Positions 1 through 6,943 of a stretch of 20,894 nt of DNA are shown here, in pieces. Position 1 is the stretch's first letter. The number at the start of each line of letters is the position of its first letter. The stretch spans positions 1-20,894 of the forward strand of contig OAPG01000055.1 in NCBI GenBank assembly GCA_900208305.1, read 5' to 3'. The DNA is from Melanopsichium pennsylvanicum. Its lineage: Eukaryota; Basidiomycota; Ustilaginomycetes; Ustilaginales. The notes beneath the pieces are model-generated. The model was not told the DNA's origin, searched no databases, and saw nothing but the letters and a program-made list of their open reading frames with translations. The position numbers and the translations under genes were made by a program.

Positions 1-255
1 GGATTATAATTTATTATAACGGGAACTAAAAATAGTAAATACTTCCTCCTTTCTGGTTATTGTACCCCTTTTTCTTTTTACTAAATCGAATAGAAATAGT
101 ACCACTAAAAGTTGTAATGAAATTTTATAACGGCAAGAAAAATGTAGGGCTTATAAAGTGATAATATTAATTCTATTCTCGTTTTCCCCTAGTGAAAAAT
201 CATTTTATACATAGCATTTCTTTACTCGCGCCTAGTGCGCATTTTAAGAATAAAA

Positions 256-1074
256 ATGAATATTATTATGCCAACAATTCCTAATGTTTACCTAAAAAGT
301 AGTGGACGTCTACAACAACCACAAATGCAAATGAATAATTATGGAGTGGCGCCAGCGCATTCATTTAGTAAACAATCTCCAGGACTAGGTTCAACTCTAT
401 CTGGAAATACATCACTAAATAATAGTGCTATTTGTATCATTAATGCTTACTTTGGTACACTAAATAATACAACAAAGAAAAAAAATACAAATACTAATCG
501 GCTAGGTGTAAGTAGTAATGTATCTACTTCTTATTTTATTATCAGTAAACCGAACTTTAGTCATACTAATAGTAAAGTTACTATTCCATTTTTTTATTAT
601 ACTGCTTCTAACAGTAAAATTTCCTCTAATAATGAAGTTACAGACGGATCATTCCGAAAAAACTTTGCAGAACTAAGCACTACACTTGCTCAACTATATC
701 AAAAAGAAGTAAATGTTATTGCTACTCGACTATATTATCCATATCTAAATAGCGATATTCTAAGTCAATATCTTGCTTACAATGCACCAAGTAATACTTT
801 CATGGATTTCCAAGAAGCTATTCTAACTAATCCAAGTCTACATAAAACGAATCTACCAGCACATATTAGTGGTATTAAAGTACAAGTTTCAGGACGACTA
901 GTTACTGAAACAGTAATTCCACGTATTACTGTTAAATCTTGTCTAATTGGTTCTTTCCAACGTTTCTCCTAATAATATTACACTGTCACAAGCCTTTATT
1001 GATTACAGTAAATTTACAACTAAAAATGAACTAGGTGCTTTTACTGTAAAAGTTTGGATCTGTCAACGATCTTA
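256..1074 (+). CDS. rps3: Mitochondrial ribosomal protein S3, frame broken near the 3' end
   Basis: This is the small-subunit ribosomal protein uS3 (Rps3/Var1 type), which acts in the mitochondrial ribosome. The recognisable part is the C-terminus: a GIKVQVSGRL block (codons ending about 903), an IPRITV block, then GSFQRF. In frame 1 the reading ends at a TAA at 970-972. The expected final part (IDYSKFT, then GAFTVKVW) continues in frame 2 from about 971 to a TAA at 1072-1074, so one base is gained or lost just before 970. ATG256 is chosen as the start; an in-frame GTG at 235 lies upstream, and ATG268 is an alternative. The N-terminal half is rich in Asn and Ser and carries a GC cluster in frame at 346-360. 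All Arg codons are CGN and there is no TTA Leu codon, as in the other core genes. The frame break could be a sequencing error, real decay, or +1 recoding. The gene is single copy here, so no second copy can check it. Confidence 0.85.
346..360 (+). repeat. GC cluster inside rps3
   Basis: A GC-rich block in an otherwise AT-rich gene. It contains the 11-base core GCGCCAGCGCA (349-359), which also occurs, in one orientation or the other, at 2220-2230, 8814-8824, in the atp8-atp6 spacer near 10686-10709, and in the right-arm mirrors. It reads in frame as Gly-Val-Ala-Pro-Ala-His. It looks like a member of a dispersed GC-cluster family that entered without breaking the frame. Confidence 0.6.
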
Positions 1075-1537
1075 AATATAGTTAATTAACTTAATATCGA
1101 TAATTAACCGCTTCCCCTTCGTTTTTTGTAGAATAAAAAACATCCAATTGAAGATTTTTATAACGCCTATTAACTACAATTTTTCTCTTATTTTTAATAA
1201 TACGGACTATTAATTCAATATTTTATTGGCGTGGACTGTATTCTATTTTTAATGTACAATATTGATAGAATTAGAATTATACAAAAACCCCGCGCCGGGC
1301 GCATAGCGCTGCCTATAAAAATGGAACGGCACGGGGATAGGTAAAAAGTCCACATATATATATAAGATTCTTTTATATAAATGCATTTGTGCCGCTTATT
1401 TTTTTGTTTTTTATTTTCGATTTTATAACAGTAATAAATATAGTAGCGCGCGCATTTTATATAGGGATATAAATTATTATATAGTCTTTAAATGAGCGGA
1501 GTCTGAATTATAAATAAAGAAATAATTAGATTATAAA
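1075..1537. other. AT-rich spacer between rps3 and tRNA-Gly, with GC clusters
   Basis: No convincing gene is seen. It contains GC clusters at 1288-1337 (CCCCGCGCCGGGCGC and nearby) and at 1446-1453 (GCGCGCGC). An A/T hairpin of the kind scattered through the window lies near 1130-1165. A TATATATATATA run lies near 1355-1366. No yeast-type promoter nonanucleotide could be identified with confidence. Confidence 0.6.
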
Positions 1538-1608
1538 GCTAGTGTAGTTTAATGGTAAAACTTGGGACTTCCACTCTCACATTTTCGGTTCGATTCCGAA
1601 TACTAGTA
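1538..1608 (+). tRNA. trnG: tRNA-Gly(UCC)
   Basis: Folds as a full cloverleaf. The acceptor is GCTAGTG/TACTAGT with two G-U pairs. The D arm is GTTT/AAAC. The anticodon stem is TGGGA/TCTCA around loop CTTCCAC, giving anticodon TCC. A 4-base variable loop follows, then T stem TTCGG/CCGAA with loop TTCGATT and discriminator A. It reads GGN codons. It lies downstream of rps3 on the same strand and is the only copy in the window. Confidence 0.92.
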
Positions 1609-1669
1609 TAATATGTATAGATTTCTAAAATTTTACCCTGTACTGCTATATTTATTATTAAAGTATCGC

Positions 1670-1699
1670 AACTAAAACTAAACTAAAACTAAAACTAAA
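1670..1699 (+). repeat. Short tandem repeat of AAAACT
   Basis: About five imperfect copies of the hexamer AAAACT (one copy lacks an A), a simple-sequence tract in the spacer after tRNA-Gly. Confidence 0.7.
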
Positions 1700-2132
1700 T
1701 AAAAAATATCTGATTTTATTAGCCTAGATTAATAAGATGGTGAAATTAGAAATATGATTTAGTAGTTTTATAATAAGTATAAATTTCTGATTATAAATAT
1801 AAAGTAGTAATCGTAATGCTTTCAATTGGTCTAATTTAACTACTAGTAGCCATTCCTGTTTTGGTCCAATAAGATCTGATTTATGGTAAGTCATATAATT
1901 TATAGAAGTCTGAATATTTCGTTTTTCAATACTTAGTAAGTAGCCCTGTTCGTCCGAATTGAAGAGAAATCATACACTTTATCAGTATCACGAGTGATCG
2001 CTTGAATGTCTTATGATTCTTCTTAAATTATTTACTAGAATACCAGTTGACATTAAAATATACCTTCTTGTCCTACATTCGTCCCACAGCATGAATAATT
2101 GCTTGTTCATACATACGTTCTTCATACTGAGT

Positions 2133-2162
2133 AAATTGAAATTGAAATTGAAATTGAAATTG
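2133..2162 (+). repeat. AAATTG hexamer repeat, five copies
   Basis: Five perfect tandem copies of AAATTG lie inside the decayed endonuclease. On the minus strand they read as alternating Gln-Phe or Asn-Phe depending on frame. This is likely slippage expansion in dead sequence. Confidence 0.85.
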
Positions 2163-2216
2163 TTGAAGTACATGGAATAGCTTGCTATCGTTGTTAAAGC
2201 TACCATTTGTATGCCA

Positions 2217-2238
2217 TTCTGCGCTGGCGCGACTAAAA
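2217..2238 (+). repeat. GC cluster, identical to the one at 8811-8832
   Basis: This 22-base block (TTCTGCGCTGGCGCG then ACTAAAA) is identical to 8811-8832 and, inverted, to 15952-15973. It sits inside the decayed endonuclease remnant. An identical stretch in unrelated surroundings suggests a mobile or copied GC cluster, as is well known in Saccharomyces mtDNA. Confidence 0.75.
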
Positions 2239-2760
2239 TAATAGTAGTAGCTATTAGTAGTCTTACCAATTTTACAATTCTAATTATAGATACCGTTTGC
2301 AAATAGTGTCTTATGGAATTTGAATTCTTTTTCACCATTATCATAAAGATCTCGAATAGAACTGTAGTGATTACCAAATCGTCGTTAAAAGTCCGTAGCA
2401 CTACCCGTCTTCAGATAGATTATGTTGCACAATATATACCCCGGATTCATTAGTAAACTGAGATCGAGCAAAGGTATTGTGCGTACTTTTATTAACAAGG
2501 ATTTACTTTTTAGACACTTCATAGTAAGTAATACCAGTATTTTTTATAGGTTCTTTAAGTAGGTGTAGTAATTTCCTTTTTATCAAAATCAATTTTTAAT
2601 ACTAGTATAATTATAATTCAAATTATACATATCATTAAGTACTAGACGGTTCGTTTTCATCATGTTAGTATCACTCCACGGAATATAATCCATTTTTAGT
2701 ATAAATAGATTTGAGTTACCAGTACCAAAGATACTTTTAAATGATCAGAAGAGAAGGGGG

Positions 2761-3116
2761 GGCTATCAATCCGTATTTCTCTGGTGTTACGGCCTCAATA
2801 GCTACAGGCATGAATCCGTGATATACTCCACAGATCTCTGAACATTGTCCGTAGAACACTCCTTCACGCTCGATAAGCACAGATGTTTGATTTAGTCGAC
2901 CGCATCGATTTTAAGTCCTAGAGATGGAACGGGAAATCATGGATAAGGTCGTAACAATAAATCGAATGTGTGTATCGATTGGTACTACAACTCGATTATC
3001 TACATCTAGTAGTCGTAGTTGTCCATCCTCTAGATCTGTTTCAGGAACCATGTAGGAATCAAACTCGATTGATTCTCCATCTTCATTAATGAAATCTGAG
3101 TACTCGTATGACCAGT
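2761..3116 (-). pseudogene. cox2: Displaced, decaying copy of the cox2 3' end
   Basis: On the minus strand this matches the last about 126 codons of cox2, from just before the YEYSDF block to the GGATTGATAGCC near the stop. The Cu-A loop ([14 protein letters not shown]) is preserved almost base for base. Small deletions break the frame around the RFIVTGADVIHDF and DAVPGRLN blocks, and 7 bases are missing before the final Trp. At the start it has Tyr in YEYSDF, the residue usual in yeast Cox2, where the intact gene has Ala (AEYSDF). This suggests it is the older native tail and the intact gene carries an imported one. The two are separated by the endonuclease at 3339-4372. Confidence 0.85.
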
Positions 3117-3338
3117 TAGTAATATTAACACATTCGTATAAGAAGGTATACTTATTTAATAAACTATGCCTTTTTAAGCAAATAATAATATATGTTAACT
3201 TTTAATGTATAAAAATATTATACAAAATATAGTTGAATATTAATGTATAAATGAATATAATTATTGTATGATTCAGAAATATACTGATAATAAGTATAAT
3301 TAACTAGAACATCCTACCGAAATAAAATATACTAACCA
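3117..3338. other. Very AT-rich spacer
   Basis: Almost pure A/T with no supported gene. It separates the displaced cox2 tail from the opposite-strand endonuclease. Confidence 0.6.
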
Positions 3339-4372
3339 ATGAAATACACAAACGTAATCTTTAAAGAGTCAAATAAAGAGCAAGATGAACGATTCAAACG
3401 AAGTCTCTTTGTAATGCAAGAAATTGCAAATAATACAGGACAACTTCTAAGAATATTAGTTATGCTCTAGGGCTTAAAGAAGGAGTAGTTACAGATAAAG
3501 TGGTTACAATTTGTGAAGGTATTGTTATAAATAGTATTACACTGCCTCTATCTAGTAGTAGTGCTGATCTGATAATAGTTCACTATTCCGTAGTGTAGTA
3601 AGATCAAGCTCTTCAACTGGTACTAAAGTACCAGGTTGTTACCTACTTCATTCGCAGGATCCAACAAAGGATACATATATCGGACAAAGTAAATCACTAG
3701 CACAACGGGTACGAGAACACGCAAATGGGAGTTATAACGTTCAAAATCTTATTTTATTAAAGATTTTTGAAATAAAGGAATTATAACTCTATTTATTATT
3801 TCAGAAGAAGTACTAGATACTATTACTATCACAAAAGAACTTTTTATTACTATTCTTGAACAATATCTTTTCTTTTATTATAAACCTACTTATAATAAAA
3901 TGTTTGTAGCTGGAACGAATATTGTAGATTCTAATGATCCTAAATTAAGTACAATTATTTGGAGTAAACTTTACATTTATTATAAAGAAGGTGATACTCT
4001 TACACTTATCAATATTATGCATTCTACAGCAGCTTTTTCACGACTTATGAGTAAAACTATTTATTGGGCTCGAGGTATTGTTAAAAAAGGTGGTTGGATT
4101 CGTGATACCGCCGGAGGCTTATTACTAATACACCTGTATCTAATGTAAATATTAATACTCTACTTACTCTTACTGAACTTAAATCAATTGTTGATGACGT
4201 TCTTAAACTACCCGTTACTCTGCCAACATCCAAGAGTGTGAAAGTAACTAATACTTTTACCAATGAAATTCTTTACTTTGATTCTCTAGGTAAAGCAGCT
4301 ATTTATTTTAATAAGCCTCCTTCTTCCCTTTCACGACCTGTTAACCTCCACTCACTCTACCTTAAAAAATAG
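3339..4372 (+). pseudogene. GIY-YIG homing endonuclease linked to cox2, several frame breaks
   Basis: The plus strand encodes a GIY-YIG-type homing endonuclease in pieces. Starting at ATG3339, frame 1 gives 43 codons to a TAG at 3468. The next frame carries LGLKEG. A third carries GCYLLH and DTYIGQSKSLAQRVREH (about 3625-3725), a good match to the GIY and YIG blocks with the conserved Arg. The next carries ILEQYLFFYYKPTYN (about 3850-3897), the catalytic-Glu block, and runs on to 4148. A last frame change near 4110 gives about 80 more residues ending in a TAG at 4370-4372. The 3' half recurs in the right arm with the same break near 4110, so that break is not a random read error. The gene lies antisense to cox2, between the intact gene and its displaced tail. 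It is either dead or, less likely, decoded by recoding. Biochemically it would cut DNA at a homing site, presumably in cox2. Confidence 0.75.
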
Positions 4373-4418
4373 AAAATTGAATATGTTACCCCATAAAAAG
4401 GTTTATTATAGCACCCTA

Positions 4419-4494
4419 AATTACTCTACTTATTTATTTTTATTATAAAATTACCATACTTATTATTTTTTATTATAAAATTACCATACTTATT
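4419..4494. repeat. 30-base tandem repeat downstream of cox2
   Basis: Two near-identical 30-base units (4428-4457 and 4458-4487), each ending in TATTATAAAATTACCAT, plus a partial third. They lie between the cox2 stop codon and the end of the antisense endonuclease. The mirror copy at about 20281-20345 differs in T-run lengths. Confidence 0.75.
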
Positions 4495-4545
4495 GGCAAT
4501 AGTAAAATAGAATTACGTAAGGGGGAAAAATTGCAAGTTATAATA

Positions 4546-5307
4546 TTAAGATTGGCTATCAATCCAAGCTAGGTATTTCTCTGGTGTTACGGCCTCAATA
4601 GCTACAGGCATGAACCCATGATATACTCCACAGATTTCGGAACACTGTCCGTAGAATACACCTTCTCGCTCAATTAGAACTGATGTTTGGTTTAGTCGTC
4701 CGGGCACAGCATCAATTTTAAGTCCTAGAGATGGAACGGCAAAATCATGAATTACATCTGCTCCTGTAACAATAAACCGGATATGTGTATCGATCGGCAC
4801 TACAAATCGGTTATCTACTTCTAGTAGTCGAAGCTGTCCGTCTTCCAGATCTGTTTCTGGAACCATATATGAGTCGAATTCGATACTTTCTCCGTCCTCA
4901 TTAATGAAGTCAGAATATTCTGCACTCCAGTACCATTGGTGTCCTGCTACTTTAACTGTCATAGAAGGACTAATTACTTCATCCATAAGGTAAAGTAGTT
5001 TAAAACTAGGGAAAGCAATAGCAATAAGTACTAGAGCTGGTGTAATTGTCCAAATTAGCTCAATTAGAGTTCCGTGGTTAGCATATTTGTATACTAGTTG
5101 TGATTTATTACTATTAAAGTTAACAATAACTGATGATAGTACCCATAGTACTCCAAAACAAATAATTACTAGATAAAAGAAGATTGAATCGTGTAGTTCT
5201 GTAATACCTTCATGTGTTGGTGATGCTCCATCTTGGAATCCTAGTTGCCAAGGTTGTGGTGCATCATTAAAAATTGCTGTACTAGCAAATGGAAATAGAT
5301 TAAACAT
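4546..5307 (-). CDS. cox2: Cytochrome c oxidase subunit 2 (left-arm copy, intact)
   Basis: Cox2 is the inner-membrane subunit that carries the Cu-A centre and receives electrons from cytochrome c. The 253-residue product is of normal yeast length. It has an N-terminal presequence-like start (MFNLFPFAS) and two membrane helices (about 41-62 and 83-104). The aromatic QWYW stretch (124-127) and the full Cu-A ligand set follow: His187, Cys222, Glu224, Cys226, His230 and Met233. Trp is always TGG, Arg is CGN and Leu is CTN. The sequence is identical in length to the right-arm copy. Its C-terminal part differs from the displaced tail at 2761-3116 (AEYSDF against YEYSDF), consistent with a tail brought in by an endonuclease. 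The next gene upstream is tRNA-Val on the same strand. Confidence 0.97.
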   Translation of the reverse strand: MFNLFPFASTAIFNDAPQPWQLGFQDGASPTHEGITELHDSIFFYLVIICFGVLWVLSSVIVNFNSNKSQLVYKYANHGTLIELIWTITPALVLIAIAFPSFKLLYLMDEVISPSMTVKVAGHQWYWSAEYSDFINEDGESIEFDSYMVPETDLEDGQLRLLEVDNRFVVPIDTHIRFIVTGADVIHDFAVPSLGLKIDAVPGRLNQTSVLIEREGVFYGQCSEICGVYHGFMPVAIEAVTPEKYLAWIDSQS

Positions 5308-6031
5308 TTTTTATATTTATTTATATTATAATAGCTTTGCTAACCCTACTTCTTAACTTAATAATTATCAATAATTATAGTAAGAAAATAGTATTAAATC
5401 CTCTTTTATTTAATAACTTTATTACTATTAATATATTACTATTTATATACTGTATATAAAGCAGCACTTTTATTTTGACTACTCCCCCATTAGAATAAAA
5501 AACATCAAATCGTAGATTTTATTTTATTACAAAGTAGGTTTTTATAACATAATTAGTCATGCATTTATAAAAAAGACGTAATATTAAGAAAAGAGAAAAT
5601 TACACCCAGTAACCAATTTTAAAGTGAAAGCAGCACGTTAAAATAAAAAGGAAATTACTCCTTTCCTATAAGATTATATAAAGAAAAAGGCTATAATTTA
5701 ATAATAGCCACTATAAATAGAAATAATGTTTACTTATTTTAAAATAGATACAGTTTATATTTAATAGAGTAATATAAAAAATATTACATTTACATTACTT
5801 CTGGTTATAAAATCGAAGATTTTAGTCGGTAAAAAAAAGTAATATTTAATAGCCCTGCTAACAGTTATAAATTGAATTATTTAATCCATCTTTTGTCATA
5901 TGTATTGCCCTGATAAAATAGTATAGCAGTTGCCCTATTAAATTGAAAGGGCGCTACGCGCGCCTATCCAATTAAAATATCCTATTTTAATTGGGCAGCA
6001 GATAACTGGTTATAAATTAATTAATTTAATT
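5308..6031. other. AT-rich spacer between tRNA-Val and cox2
   Basis: No gene is supported. It holds several A/T hairpins of the AAAATC-(3-5 bases)-GATTTT family (near 5505-5525 and 5806-5824) and a GC cluster at about 5948-5963 (GGGCGCTACGCGCGCC). Flanking ATTGAAAGG/CCTATCCAATT sequences give the cluster partial dyad symmetry. It would contain the cox2 5' leader; no promoter is recognisable. Confidence 0.55.
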
Positions 6032-6102
6032 TAAGAATTAGAGGAATCGAACCTCTGTCCCCGATGTGTAAGATCGATGCTAAACCACTCAGCTAAATCC
6101 TT
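6032..6102 (-). tRNA. trnV: tRNA-Val(UAC), left copy
   Basis: The minus strand folds as a 71-base cloverleaf. The acceptor is AAGGATT/AATTCTT, the D arm GCT/AGC, and the anticodon stem TCGAT/ATCGG around loop CTTACAC (anticodon TAC). The T stem is AGAGG/CCTCT with loop TTCGATT, and the discriminator is A. It reads GTN codons and lies upstream of cox2 on the same strand. Confidence 0.92.
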
Positions 6103-6422
6103 AGATGTATGTATACCTATATATATATATGTATACAGCTTTAATAAAAGTATAGAAATAGGATAACCATAAACACTTTGAATTTATAATACGGGATGCC
6201 AGTAACTTTAGTAGATATATGATTAATAGTGCTATTAAAAAATATACAAAAAGAGAAGATTTTAGAATGGCTACTTTAAATCTTCTATTTATAGAAGCGC
6301 TGGGGTGCAAATAAAATTATAGTTAATGGGGGTAAGAGAAAAACGGGTTATAAAAATCGAATATTTTTATTCCGCAAGAGCATTTAACTGGTTAAATTTA
6401 GTAGGACTGAAAATGAAGTTAT
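6103..6422. other. AT-rich spacer between the spare atp6 tail and tRNA-Val
   Basis: Contains a TATATATATA microsatellite (about 6119-6130) that differs slightly from the right arm, and an A/T hairpin near 6345-6372. A minus-strand open stretch (6101-6310) overlaps the end of tRNA-Val and has no recognisable features, so I do not call it. Confidence 0.5.
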
Positions 6423-6608
6423 TTAGTGTAGATCAATAGTATCTTTAAGGTATGATGCTGTTAGAATACAGAATACGTAAGCTTGGATAAATGAAACTGC
6501 AATTTCTAGTCCAATTAGTGGGATAAAGAGACTGAATGGGATTAGAGTAATAACTGCTGTAATAGCTCCTGATGTAAACATTGGTGCTAGGAATCCTGAA
6601 AGGATTTT
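6423..6608 (-). pseudogene. atp6: Displaced second copy of the atp6 3' end (left)
   Basis: Codes in one open frame for 61 residues and a stop that match residues 194-254 of atp6 (KILSGFLAP through SYLKDTIDLH). The middle section differs strongly (MFTSGAITAVITLIPFSLFIPL against LFTSTFIVSV and onward in the intact gene), while both ends are nearly identical at DNA level. It has no start of its own and lies about 2.9 kb downstream of atp6, beyond the endonuclease ORF. This is the pattern left when a mobile endonuclease inserts in atp6 with a replacement tail. Which tail is the native one is inferred from position. The frame is still intact, so displacement may be recent or the tail may still be under conversion or selection. 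Confidence 0.88.
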
Positions 6609-6943
6609 TAGTAGTGTGTGCTTATTATTTTACCATTAAGCATAGGATCTACTTCACGGTTCCAGAATTTTTGATAATCGTCAGTTTGCTTTTGTTCTAC
6701 TTCGTATGATTCAAGTGGAACAATAAACCAAATTTATTTATATGGTTTACCCGAATCTACATATTTCTGCTTCCAGTTGTGTGAATTTCTAAACACATCA
6801 AAGTATCGTAGAATATCAGCTAGAGAGGAGAAGTTTTTATGTAGAATTTTTTGATTTGTTCCAGTGTCAAGTTTGAGTAGTTGGTAAGGATTAGATAGTG
6901 TCTTAGGGGGTTTTTTTGCAATATAAAATTTTTGTGTTGAAAA
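6609..6943 (-). pseudogene. Dead C-terminal tail of an endonuclease, left copy
   Basis: Between the endonuclease ORF and the spare atp6 tail, the minus strand reads as pieces of a second endonuclease C-terminus. The first piece is PYQLLKLDTGTNQKILHKTS. After a frame change comes SLADILRYFDVFRNSHNW with KYVDSGKPYK, then an in-frame TAA, then IWFIVPLESYE to about 6610. The layout resembles the NUMOD-like DNA-binding tails of GIY-YIG and HNH homing endonucleases. The same breaks occur in the right arm. It is probably what remains of an earlier insertion at the same atp6 site. Confidence 0.55.

Larger units (their letters stand above)
1720..2750 (-). pseudogene. Decayed GIY-YIG homing endonuclease, immediately downstream of the spare cox2 tail
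   Basis: Read on the minus strand in shifting frames, this stretch keeps pieces of a GIY-YIG nuclease. A GVYIVQHN motif (about 2421-2446) fits the GIY block, and about 115 codons later YEQAIIHAV (about 2080-2110) fits the block holding the catalytic Glu. A possible DNA-binding tail (SINYMTYHKS-like) follows near 1870-1905. Many stops and frame changes separate these pieces, so it cannot encode a working protein. A minus-strand open stretch at 1988-2401 exists only in one of the shifted frames, and I do not think it is the real product. An AAATTG tract (2133-2162) and a GC cluster (2217-2238) interrupt it. It runs in the same direction as cox2, unlike the endonuclease at 3339-4372. The call is an inference from motif spacing. 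Confidence 0.5.

Noticed and set aside
235..255. GTG235 as the rps3 start
   Set aside because: Seven extra codons of spacer-like sequence; an ordinary ATG follows at 256.
1350..1380. TATATATATATAAGATTC as a yeast-type promoter
   Set aside because: It does not match the ATATAAGTA nonanucleotide, and similar A/T runs are everywhere in the spacers.
1988..2401. 137-codon open frame on the minus strand
   Set aside because: It starts in the middle of the decayed GIY-YIG region and is in a different frame from the recognisable YEQAIIHAV block; its low-complexity Asn-Phe run comes from the AAATTG repeat.
4081..4263. Minus-strand ORF within the cox2-linked endonuclease
   Set aside because: Shadow of the endonuclease C-terminal part on the other strand.
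6101..6310. 69-codon ORF overlapping the tRNA-Val end
   Set aside because: Overlaps a clear tRNA, ends in a TATA microsatellite translated as Tyr-Ile repeats, and differs in length between arms.
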